Of a stretch of 64,000 nucleotides of DNA, positions 25,646 through 37,900 are shown in pieces (position 1 is the first letter of the stretch; each line of letters starts with the position of its first letter). Source of the stretch: Marisa cornuarietis. Its lineage: Eukaryota; Mollusca; Gastropoda; Architaenioglossa; Ampullariidae. The stretch spans positions 6,295,501 to 6,359,500 of the forward strand of contig SMMW01000001.1 of NCBI GenBank assembly GCA_004794655.1, in the 5' to 3' direction. The position numbers and the translations under genes are program-made. The notes below the pieces were generated by a model. It was not told the DNA's origin and did not search any database. It was given only the letters and a program-made list of their open reading frames with translations.

Positions 25646-26860
25646 AATGATCACCATGACTTAAAAATAACTCATATGCAAACGATGATTTCGATCAAAT
25701 TTGAAGATTGCTGGTTTCCTTTTTCATAAACTACAACTGAAGAAAACTTACATCGACAAATGTAAAAGGAGATTAAAAGGCATTGATTGTGACACGGTTT
25801 CAATGCGACAGCTTAACTTTAGTCATCTCACACTTGTTTTCTTAAATTCTGGTATTTTCGACCTTAATCGTGCCCTTTTTCAAAGTGAATGTATTGAGTA
25901 GAATATGGGTTTTTTTTCTTATTGTGTCAGTCTTAAGCGCATGTGCAGGAGTACAACTCATTACTTTTAGTACATTATAACAAATGCATTAACATCGACA
26001 TTAATTTATTTCCAGTAATCTTAGCGTAGTAACTAAAGCCATAGCACTTCAACAATATTGCACCAACAGTAATTATAGCCAGCTTCTGAAAAATTGCATG
26101 CAATTGTTTCTGCATAAAACTTGCTAAAGGTTTACTTAAAACGGTCAAGGAAGAATCTCTTGAAAACAATCTAAGACAATGCTGCATAGATATATCCTTA
26201 CCACTTTCAAGACCTTTACTTATAAGTTAGCTTCCTTAATATTTTATCTCTGTGAACCATCCCATGCCATGGTTGACCATTTTCATCTAGTGAAAGTATG
26301 GCATGTAAACATTGATTACTCTAAACTACCTTTGTATTAGGTATCCATTACAGAGCATATTTCAATTGATTTTTCTCCACTTTTGCTTTGTAAAGTTATT
26401 ACTTTGCACATAATTTTTAAATCTTTTTCATGTTTGTTCCCAAGCATAGACATTAAAAACTTTAGGTAGTGATAGTGTCAATAGTAAGACATTAAACTAT
26501 GCATGCCCACATTGTGAGTAAATATGTGGGTGTGAGACAGTGTGTGCGTGAGTGTATGTGCGTGCGTGTATGTGTGTATGCATGCGCATTTGTTTTCTGC
26601 TATTTATCACAAGTGACGTTTATTCAGGGTGGAATGCTGCTATATATATATATATATGTTACATTCACTTTAATACCCATTATAGTGATAACAGATGTAG
26701 TTCTAAATCCTGTTTATGAATAGTGAAAGGTATTTTAATAATCAGAAACTTTAAAGTTAGTCTTACAATCAGTAAACATTTTTAACATCTATAAGAATAT
26801 ATTTTATGTCACATTGATCAACATAATTATTTGTGAATAAAATGTGAGATCTTAGTAAAT
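25646..26860. other. SLC34 3' flank
   Basis: AT-rich, with a GT/CA-like tract at 26515-26590 and a TA repeat near 26640. It includes the SLC34 3' untranslated region of unknown length. Confidence 0.5.
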
Positions 26861-27130
26861 AAAAAGTTTAAACCATTAGCATTTGTGTGAATGTGTGCAC
26901 TAAAAAGGGTAAAATAATTTTTTTCCTTAGGTCTCGGGATTTTCTTCAATAAATTTTTAACTTAAAATATAAAAGTGTGAGGGGACCAGGAGTGTTTCAA
27001 TTTCCACGAATGCCCCTCACACTTTTACATTTTAAGTTATATATGTATTAAAGAAAATCCTGAGACCTAAGGAAAAAATAGTTTACCCATTTTAGTACAT
27101 TTCAAATAAAAGTGTGTTTAAACACTTTTT
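26861..27130. mobile_element. Long inverted-repeat (foldback MITE) element
   Basis: Arms 26861-26984 and 27013-27130 are imperfect inverse complements around a 28-base loop. The best-matching words are CCTTAGGTCTC/GAGACCTAAGG, AAGTGTGAGGGG/CCCCTCACACTT and GTTTAAAC at both outer ends. It codes for nothing. It lies in the SLC34-LRRC57 intergenic space. Confidence 0.8.
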
Positions 27131-27234
27131 TAAAAACTTATTTTATTGTAAACTTTTTAGTTTTTTTTTTACAATTTTGTTATCGATTTTTTCTTTCGTT
27201 TTACTTTGTGACTTGATTCTTGTTTCATAGGCCA

Positions 27235-27297
27235 AATTAGGGGAGATAACCTATAGTTTACTAGTCTTACAGCAGCTGTTACCTATCTCCCCTAATT
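27235..27297. repeat. 14-bp perfect inverted repeat (GGGGAGATA ends)
   Basis: AATTAGGGGAGATA (27235-27248) faces TATCTCCCCTAATT (27284-27297) around a 35-base spacer. It may be a miniature transposon remnant or a stem-loop. Confidence 0.7.
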
Positions 27298-27384
27298 CAG
27301 CCTGTAAGCTCTCCTACAAAATTAAAATTTTGTTACAAAATTATTTTTCTACCGCTACAATTGAATATTTTAATTGTCACCGCA

Positions 27385-29075
27385 ATGAAAGAAGCATCTA
27401 AAGAGAATATCAACTTTAGAAAAACAGTAAAAGAGAGCCGGATATCCTTGGAAACATGGAAAACAATTGAGCAGAGGAAAGAGATAAAACAACAGCTGCT
27501 CCACATAAAGTCTCCACATCTAAAAGAGAAGGTGGTGAGAGAATCTTCCTTAAAAGTGAAGTGGAGCGCTAGAAAAGAAAAAAAGAAAGTTTATAGAAAA
27601 CCTACCTATAAGAGCAGAAGAAACTGCAAAAAGATAAGACATGAACATAGTTTATAAGATCACAAGAAAGCTAACAAAAAGTAGAAGTGGCAGTCAAGAC
27701 CTACCTTTGAAAACGCAAGATGGGAACATAGTCACTGAAGAAAGTAAGAAAGTAGAAAGATTAAAGGAGCACTTCAAGCAACTGCTCAGCCAATATACCA
27801 GAAAGTGAAGAAGACTTGGACATAACCCTGAACCCCATCAATATGACTGAAGTAAAGGAAGCCATCCAAAATCAGAAATGGCAAAGCCCCAGAACATGAA
27901 GGTCTTTGCTCTGAAATGTTAAAACTGGAGGTAGAAGAAATACCAAAGCTGCTCTGCAAGATATTTAAAGAGATATTAAACAAACACCAAAAGAATGGAA
28001 GAAGGGTGTAATCTTCAAACTGCCCATGGGTGACTTAGGGGACTGCAACAATTGGCAAGGTATAACAAGCAAAATCTTCAGTCAAATCATTTTGAAAAGG
28101 CTCACCACTATTCTTGATATCATCAGACAAGAACAAGCAGGTCATGCAGTGATCAAATCTTCACCTTATGACAGATTATAGAACAAAGCAACCAACGGAA
28201 CAGCACTCTCTATGCCATGTTCACGAACTTTGAGAAAGCATTTGACAGCAGACACTGTGAGTCATTACGAAAAATCATACCACAGAAAATAGTAAATGAA
28301 AAGTAATATGTACAGATTTTTATTGCCATGTGGTTTGTAGCAACATCAAGCTAAGAGACAATTTCAACATCACTACTGGTGTCAAACGAGGATGCATTTT
28401 CTCACCGTTCCTATTTATACTGGCTTATGAAACAAACAATAGACAAAAAATGAGGAATCTACTAGACACTTACGTCGGTACTGGAAGACTTAGATTATGC
28501 TGATGACATTTTAATGCTATCTTAAATCTACCCAACACAACGGTGCTCATGAAAAGATCAACAATCTGACCAAAACTGGTGAAAGAAATTTGGAAGTCTA
28601 CAGCTGTAAAGAGGAATACAAAATTAAAAATCTACAGAGGCAATGTCCTTTCGGTCTGACTCTACGAAAGTGAATGCTGGAAGATATCAGCAAAATTCAG
28701 GCAGAAAATAAAGACCTTCCAAACCAAATGTCTGAGGAAAATTTTCAAGATATTCTGGACAAACATAATTACTAATGAAGAAATCCTTACAAGAGCCATC
28801 TGCACAAATATGATAACCATAATCCAAAAAAAGATGGAAATGGCTAAGGCATGTGTGCAGAATGAAACTAGGGACACCACCCAAAACAGCCCTTCACTGG
28901 ACAGCTGAAGACAAAAGGAAACGTGGTCCGCCAAAAGAAACATGGCGAAGGTCAGTAGGGAGAAAACTAAAGGGTCAGAAACTGTCCTTGAACAACATGG
29001 CTAAACTTGTTGAACAACATAGCTAAACTTGCAGCTGACAGACAAAAATGAAGGTCTCTAGTGGATTAAAACAAA
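27385..29075 (+). mobile_element. Decayed RTE-like LINE
   Basis: Pieces of the ORF are readable in shifting frames: RISLETWKTIEQRKEIKQQ (27440s), DITLNPINMTEVKEAI (27820s), KIFSQIILKRLTTILDIIRQEQAGH (28070s), a QIIEQSNER and AMF-DFEKAFDS RT motif (28170-28245), TTGVKRGCIFSPFLF (28370s), and RGQKLSLNNLAKLAADRQKW at the end. Stops and frameshifts are frequent, so it is a dead copy. Confidence 0.85.
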
Positions 29076-31911
29076 GACCAGATACATTAATATACCTGGA
29101 TTCTGAAACTGAAAAGGTTTATGACAAAATGCATGGATACATCTATATTAACACATAAACTCATGCATTGACTGTCTCACTCACTTATTCATCATTTTAA
29201 AATGAAATGACACTTAATAATCAGCATCTATGTAAGTTCATCAATACACTGATACAGATACATTTTTATAGAATAAGTCTTACTTGTATGCATGGATTAA
29301 TAAACCACTTAAAATTTATTAATGTATGAGAGAACAACCTGAATGATTACATATGAAGATGTACTTAAGAACAATTCTAACAAGAAAGAAGCCTAATGAA
29401 TGATGGAAAAAAGAAGAAAAACTATGTTCTTTGAAGCAGCTTATATTTACAAAAGATGAAAACAAAAACAAGCACTAAAAGATAACACACACGTCAGCAA
29501 GCTGAAGAACCTCTTCAATATCTGCTCAGAGGCTGAACTCCACATCCACTGAATAAACAAGGCTAGTGCCTACCATGCTGTCCACACTCGACAGCACCAG
29601 TGTGCCAGGCTTAATCACATTTTGAACTAGGGTCTAGACAGAAGGTTCGACAAGACAGAGGCAGTTTCATGCAGGAAAGCTACAAATTTCATTAACACCT
29701 AGACTCTGATGCATAACATGCCCATTCACTGTAGATTACACATAGGCACTAAAAGTCAAGGCATGAGTATTACAAACTAATGTGCTGACTAGAAAAAACA
29801 GTTTTTATCACAAGCATTTGAAGTCTTAAAGGTTAAGTATGAAAATAATATATCCAATAAAAATTACCCATGTTGACATCATTTCCTCCCAACCCCCAAG
29901 CTCTTTTTGCGAACACTAACACACACAAGACATGCATTCAAACACAAATATCCTCACATACATATTTATACAAACACACACTTGTATCTGTTCTGTATTT
30001 GTAGTATAATCATTGTCTTTATGACTGGCTACAACCTAAAATGCTTCTTGTACTTGTTCAGGGAAGTTACTATGTATCATGTCAGATTCATTCAAGCAGT
30101 TTGAAATGATGACACTAATGGTAAAATTTATCTACACGTGAATATTTCAGAAGTTGTTTATGGCCATTTACTGTGAAGACCATCATGCTTTTCAATTCAC
30201 CACTTTAGTTTCTATCCACAAAAACTTACAAATCTTGGGAAAAAATATTATAGAATATAGTTTTTAAATCTATTTAGGAAAAAATTTCCCATGTTCACTT
30301 AGCTTTTTGTTGCTGACGAAGGTGTTTGGATACATATTAACAGTTCCAATGAGTGCAACTCTTTATCTTGTGTGTAAAGGTTTAGTTTTCCCTCTATAAT
30401 ATTATATGTCTTTTCTACCACATTCTTACAGTTTCTTTTTGCCATCACCATGGCGTATTTTAACTTGTATCCGAAAGAGAACATGCTAGATTTAAATTAT
30501 AAATATGCCTAAAACATTAACAATGTAAACCAACTACGGCAACCTGCCAGCATGAGAAATCTTGGTAAAAGATGATATATCAAGCCAAGGACTATATTAC
30601 AAAATCCACCTGAGTAAAAATAACGAGTTTGTAAGAAATAATAATAAATGTACATAGGTATAGCACTTAACCACAACATTAGGGTTATGCTCAAAGTGCT
30701 AATTATTTACATGAACAATATGAATGGTAGAACTTGTACAGTAAATGAACACAATGAAAGATACAGATGATATAGAACAATAGCCAGGCAGAAATTTGTG
30801 GCCTAAAACTCCAGATATTTTTTGAACAAATGTGTTGTAAGGTCACTCTATTGTCTGCAAATTGCAGAAATGTAATAATTCATTAAAAAATAAAGATTCA
30901 CAATTTATTTCACTCAAAGATTAAAAAATGAATAGATAAAAAAAACAGTATTGAAAGATGCAAAAATTTGTTTAAAAAATGTTTAATTCTGATGTATATG
31001 TTTGGAAAATTATCATATAAATCTTGTGAAAAAGAGACCCTTGTGAGCTTATTACCTTCCCTTTACTTTCATGAATAAATGGTATCTGTCTTTCTATCCA
31101 CATTCTCTAAAATAATGCTTAGAATGCATTACATGCCCATAGGCACCACGACATACACAGTAAGTGCACATCACATCATGCAAATTGATTGAGAGGTTAA
31201 TCTACATGGGTCTAATGTATGATATGGGACAATGGCCAAAGTCCAGCACTAGACGAAAAGCACTGTGCCACTGATGAAAAACTATAAGATACTAAATAAA
31301 TGTTACACATTTTCCCTAACGCCTGCTTTGTACCCTACAGTTTTCTGTCAGCGACATTGCACTTGTTGCATAGTCTTGGACTTAGCCATTGTTCATCCTT
31401 CATACATTAGGCCCTAATGTTTCAGATTTTGCTGAAATGCCAACATACTAAAAAATCACATCTCTCTCCAAGCATGCAATATCAAAATAAACATACACAC
31501 AAATGCATCCTAAACAAAATATTAATTTTGATCTATAACTTTTTACCATCAGTAATAAAGAAGGAAAAAAAACTTATGAATTTTTATATGCACATATCTG
31601 TCCTTGCTTATATTAGAAATTGCAGCAAACTGATTTGCATACAGAAAAAACAGAAAACAAAGCATCAAACCAAAATTTCAAAAATATTTAAAAATAGAGA
31701 TGATTCTTAAAGTGTTATACGCAATGTGCATATAATCTGAAAAGGGTGGTGTTCTTTTTTTAAGGCTTTTTAAGCAAGTTTTAAACAACCTGAAAATGGT
31801 GATGATTTCTAAAGTTTCCTTTCAACTTGTACAGGCCAGAGAATTCTAGATATCCTCTTTGGAATGTTGAATGGTAACAGGATTTTCCATGCCAAGGATT
31901 AAAATGTAGGA
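29076..31911. other. Non-coding gap before the LRRC57 3' end
   Basis: AT-rich sequence; the LRRC57 3' untranslated region enters from the right. No gene or clear repeat was recognised. Confidence 0.55.
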
Positions 31912-34900
31912 TCAGTTGAACTTCTTTTTGGTAGCTGTAAACCGTTCCATATACTGTAAAATAAAAGACATATCTTTATTCTCTATCAACATACAATCAT
32001 TGCCATATCTTCCTCATCAAGAATGATACATAAAGGCAAATTATAAGCTCAGAAATATGTCTGAAACAGAGGAATGCTTATCTCTTTTTGAAGTTTTAAA
32101 TGAACTGATGATGATGATGATGTCCATTTATAATGCGCAGGTATCCATTCATAAAAGTTATTTCATTATGAAAAACTACTCACAGCTTCATAACCTTCCA
32201 CATTATGGAATGTTTTCATGTCAAAAACATTGCCTTCAACAGTAAAGAGAGAGATCTGTGAATCTCTCATGATGCGAGGTGTAAATGCAGTCACTTCCAG
32301 ACAGTTCTCTTCCAGCCGTAGAACTTTAAGACGTGGGCAATCAGCTAAACTTTCTGGCAACCGTGATACCTGCATGTATTTGCAATTCACATAACTGTCT
32401 AAATGTTTTGCTGTGCTTTAAATTCAAATGTTCATTCATGTTATTATGATTAAAAAATAAAGCTACTGCCTTTTCTTTTCTCCTTCTGTCCTTTTCCTTT
32501 CTCTCTCTCTCTCTCTCACACACACAGAGGCATAGTGTAGCATTTTTTATCATCATCTTCATACTCTTGAATAAGCATATGCATGTTTGATACAATATAA
32601 TCTGTAGAAACTAAAGCATACATGGTAATAAAACACATTGTGAGAATTTAGATATGTCAGTATGAACATATCATAAATAGAATAAAACTAAGCAAAGTTG
32701 AAGAAAGGACTCAGTTCAAGTATACTTCACACTTCTGTAAATAAATGCAACCTGAAATCTACGATACACCCATAGTTCAGATTTTCCAGAAATGTGAAAA
32801 GTACTGTCCTCGCTGTTTTTCTGAAAATGTAAGGCATTGTTTTAAAGTAAAATGAATGTTACTGCTAATGAACTCTTAAAAAAACCCTATTTTCACATTA
32901 GACACTTCACTTTTTAGAGTACTTAAATTGTTTTTAGAAAATGGCAAAAATTGATACTAATGGGTGTAATAATGCATAAATCCTACAAACCATATTCATT
33001 TATGAAACTATTTATTGTGTTCCACAATGTGTTATATAAAAGGATTTTAATAATAGCATATTTAAACAAAGATAACCTGGTTCTGGTTGAGATTGAGCTC
33101 TACAGCTTGAAGTCCTCCAATGTTTCCAGGCAGTTCCATTATTGCATTACTTGAGAGATCAACTACATCAAGGTTTCGCAGGTTGCACAGCTCCAGAGGG
33201 AAGGCTCCAAACCTGTTTCCACTGAGATTCAATGTCTTAAGGTTTGTGATGTTTGCTATTGATCGAGGTACTGATGTTAGAAGATTATGGTCTGCATTCA
33301 ACACCTCTAATTTCTTCAAGTTTCCAATGTCTACTGGCAAGGATGCTGTGAAATATGCACAGAAAACATTCTTTAAAAAATATGTATGGTCAAGTCAAAT
33401 TGGATCCTCAAGAATACTTACTTTCATTGATCTTAACAGAAACTTTTTCCAAAACATTCACAAATGATTTATCTCCCCAAAAAATGTGTCTAGTGTCAAC
33501 AGAAATTCAAACAAGAACAATTACTGACTGATAAAAGTAAATCATTATTTAAAAGTGCTAGCAATGTAAAATTAACAAACTATGATTAATTTTGGATGAT
33601 TCTAGAATCAAACACATGCTTTTTTCAATTTAACTATGGTTTTAAAGTACAACTTTTTTATTCCTCAATTATGATTCTAAATTGTCTACTAACTTGTTCA
33701 GAAACATGAAATGCGGTAGGGAAATAACATTCAGAAAAGTGATTGCATGAACCAGGAGTTCACAAAGCAACTACAGTGGAACCTCGGTTCTCGAACGACT
33801 CGCAATTCGAACAAATCGGAGTCCGAACAAAAAATTCGAGAAATTCTTGCTTCGTAGTTCGAACAAAAATCGGAGTTCGAACGTCGGTACGACACGTGAG
33901 TGCATACGCGAGGGTGGGATGCTGAGCGGCGTACGGGTGTAGAGCGCTCTCTTCGTGACCAACTGTTGTCGTGTGCGGACGTGCTGCGTTTTGCTCTCGC
34001 ATTTTATATAGGTGCACGAAGTGTTTTAGCCCCTAATCATGCCTCCAAAGAAAGTCAGTGCAAGCAGCAAAGCTGCTACAAGTGAAAAAAGAAAAGTAGT
34101 GCGTACAACTATTGCATTTAAGAAAGAAATAATAGCAAAATATGAAAAAGGTGTGCGAGTGTCTGATCTGGCTAGGGAATACAGCATGGCGAAATCTACG
34201 ATCAGTACGATACTAAAGAATAAGGAGGCTGTGAAATCTAGTGAAGTGGCAATGGGAGTGAGTGCTATAAGCAAGCAAAGGCCGCAAGTTTTGGAAGAGG
34301 TTGAAAAACTTTTGATGATTTTCATAAATGAAACACAGTTAGCGGGAGATAGTGTTAATGAAGAGATGATTTGTGAGAAAGCACTAGAAGTGTACAGTTA
34401 TTTGTTAAAGAAAGACCCGTCGCTTATTGTTGAAGGATTTGATTTCAAGGCTAGCATTGGATGGTTTGAAAAGTTCAGGAGGAGAAGTGGCATCCACAAC
34501 GTGGTTCGACATGGGGAGGCAGCAAGTTCGGACAAGACTGCAGCGGAAAAATTCAAGATCAACTTTGCCAGTTTCGTTAAACAAGAAAATTATCTTCCCC
34601 AGCAGATTTTCAACTGTGATGAAACCGGTCTTTTTTGGAAAAAAATGCCACGGAGGACATACATTACACGCGAGGAGAAGTCCATGCCAGGTCACAAGCC
34701 AATGAAAGATCGCTTCACGCTTTTACTGTGTGGCAATGCAAGCGGGGATTGTAAAATCAAGCCTCTACTTATTTATCATTCGGAGAATCCGAGGGCATTT
34801 AAGACCAACAACATAATGAAAAGCAAATTGCCTGTTATGTGGAGGACAAACTCCAAGGCTTGGCTAACGAGGCAATTTTGCACCGAGTGGGTGCACGAAG

Positions 34901-37900
34901 TTTTTGGCCCGGAAGTAAAAAAATATTTGGAGGAGAAGAATTTGCCACTACGCTGCCTTTTGTTGATGGATAATGCCCCTGCACATCCTCCAGGTTTGGA
35001 GGACGACTTGATGGAGGAATTTGATTTTATCAAAATTAAGTTTCTGCCTCCAAATACCACCCCGTTACTCCAACCCATGGACCAGCAAGTTATTGCCAAC
35101 TTCAAGAAGCTCTACACGAAATATCTCTTCCAAAGGTGTTTTGAAGTCACGAATGACACTGAACTGACCCTGCGCGATTTTTGGAAGCACCATTTCAACA
35201 TCGTGCACTGCATCAACATCGTCGATAAAGCATGGAACGCTGTGACCTATCGGACGATGAATTCTGCTTGGAGGAAGTTATGGCCCGAGTGTGTCACCGA
35301 GCGAGAATTCGAAGGTTTCGGTGTTGCAGGAACCAGCATGAGTGCTCCTGTTGAGGAGGAGGAGGAGGAACCCGACCTCGTTGATGACATTGTGTCTGTG
35401 GGCAAGAGCTTGGGCTTGGAGATAGACAACGACGACGTGGAGGAACTCCTGGACGAACATCAAGCCGAGCTTACCACAGAAGAACTCCTCCACCTTCAGA
35501 ATGAGCAGAAGAAAAAGTTGGAGGAGGAGATGTCCTCTGAGGAGGAAGAAGCAAGAAAGGATGCCCCGACATCTGAGATTAAACAAATGTGTAGCAAATG
35601 GGCCGAGTTACAGAATTTCGTCGAACTCCACCACCCCGATAAAGCTGCAGCCACCAGAGTCATCAATGACTTTAACGACACTGTCATGAACCACTTCCGA
35701 AAAGTGCTAAAAAGAAGGCAGAAGCAAGTGACATTGGATAAATATTTTAAGAGAAAAGAACATCCTGTAGCCGAGTCATCCGTAGCAAAGAGATCTGAAC
35801 GTGAGATCACCCCTCAGTAAAAAATCCTATTCATAATTCTTTTCTTTATCCTTTTTTTTATTTTTACACGTTCATGTTAGCGTAATCTTTCGTACGGAAG
35901 ATTACGATAACGCGAACGTACGGTTAGCCTGGGTTACATTTATGTTTATGTTATTTGTGTCTTTGCCATTTTGCTTAACATTTTCTGAGATATACATTGC
36001 TTTTTATGTGTTGTCAGCATTTTAATGTGCAATTTCATGCATAAAATAATGTAAGAAAGGTTAAAAAATGTAAAGGGTGTTGGAACGGATTAAAACGATT
36101 TACATTATTTGTAATGGGAAAAATGGTTTCGGTGTTCGAACAAATCGCTTTTCGAACAGGTTTCTGGAACGGATTATGGTCGAGAACCGAGGTTCCACTG
36201 TATATGATTTTATTTTCTTTTGACGTTTATAGTCTTTTTTCCAACTTAAAAAAAGTCTTTGTGCAATATAGATTTGTATCTAAAAACTGAAAATTACTAC
36301 AATGAAAAAAAAAACACAAATACTCTTACTGATTCTGTTATGTGAAACCGACAGGTTCCTCAAACTGGTAAACTGGACAATCCAAGGTGGGAGTTCTGGA
36401 ATTTTGTTGAAAGAAAGGTCAAGTGTGCGAAGAGTATTTTTCAGTCTCTGAAGATCTTCAGGTACCTGAAAAATCATCATTTGTTATTTAACATAAATGT
36501 ATTACAAAATTAACAAGATCTAAGCACCCATAAATATTTTGACTACGCACATGCATCTTACTGATGATGTTATCTTTTTTTTTATTTTTGCCCCCTTCTT
36601 CGTACAATTGGTCTCTTAAATGATAGCATTTTATTCTCCTTTGTAACTCTTTTAATACACTTATCCGGTAGATTTTATGTTTTAAAATACTACTTTAAAA
36701 AAAATTGAGAGTTCATTCCCTAGACTATAAAAATTAAAGATGTGTAACATAACAGTCATATGTCACGATAAAGGATTTTGATAAGCTTGCACAAAGATAT
36801 TCTGCAGCAATGTGCTACAGAAATTATGCATTAGTATATTTTTATGACACTAGTAGTATTTTTAGGGAGTGGCTCTTCTGAGCCTAGGCCTCTTTCATGA
36901 TCTTTTACATGCATAAAACAACACAAGAAATTTTTTTGTATATTTGTATGGTAATAGTAAAATTCTTGCCCTCAGAGTTTCTGGTATGACATATCTATAA
37001 TGTACTTAAAAATTTGTGCTTATTAATATTATCCACGCAATTAATAATCTTATAGGTCAGAATTAAATCACCCTGTAGTCTACTACCCTTAAGTGAATGA
37101 AGCTTTAAATATTTTAATCTTTCTATACCGTATATATCTTGTCTTTGCATATGAATGGTAATCTTGTTGTTTGCCCTTTCTAATAATACTGTTTTTAAAA
37201 CAATGGGCATCAAACTATATTTGCACACTCCAGAATCAGGTGAACAAATGCCCTGTATAATTTTAAATATATACATTTTTCCAAATATTTAAATGGTTGA
37301 TCTTCTAGTAATTCCAATGATTTAATTCAATTTCCCTGTGAATTTAAGTAGCAAAGGATAGCTTTTTATCAGATATGACAACCAAGTCTTTTTCTTCATT
37401 TTACTTATTTATTTTATATAAGCCATCAAAGTATAAGATGTACACATCTTGTATCCTCATTCTTGACTTGTTTTACCAACATTGCATTTAACGCATTAAA
37501 CTGTAATTTACAAAAGTCAAACCAATGTTATACTTTGAGAATATCAAGTTGTGATGCATCGCATTGTTATAAACTTAGTATCACAAGCGAATAATTTACA
37601 TATACTCGAAAGCTTCTCTAATAAATGTAGCACCGTAAATTGGAGATTCCCGCTTAAAACAAATGTTTTATTTGACTTTTTGTACCAGTTAAAATACTGC
37701 GATTCCATATCGGTAAATCACTTCCTAGTTCCAGATATTGCTGGAATCGTTGATACTCTTTCATGTGGTACCATAAAGAATGCCATTCTAGTGAATTTCT
37801 ACAAATTTAAGTATACCATATCTACGTTATGCCCTTTATCTGCCGTTGACGTCGTCTATGAAGTCTTCTAATAATAGTGAGAAAGAAGTTTTTTCCTGCA

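Larger units (their letters stand above)
33774..36200 (+). mobile_element. Apparently intact Tigger/pogo (Tc1-mariner superfamily) transposon
   Basis: Terminal inverted repeats CAGTGGAACCTCGGTTCTCG at the left and its near-perfect complement at the right (36181-36200) enclose a single long transposase gene. The element is flanked by TA at 33772-33773 and 36201-36202, the expected target duplication. It is 2,427 bp, inside LRRC57 intron 2 and antisense to that gene. Subterminal TTCGAAC motifs recur at both ends. With an undamaged reading frame and both ends present it may be autonomous or recently inserted. Confidence 0.95.

Noticed and set aside
33900..35820. Domesticated Tigger-derived host gene
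   Set aside because: Both terminal repeats and the TA duplication are preserved, so a mobile element is the simpler reading.
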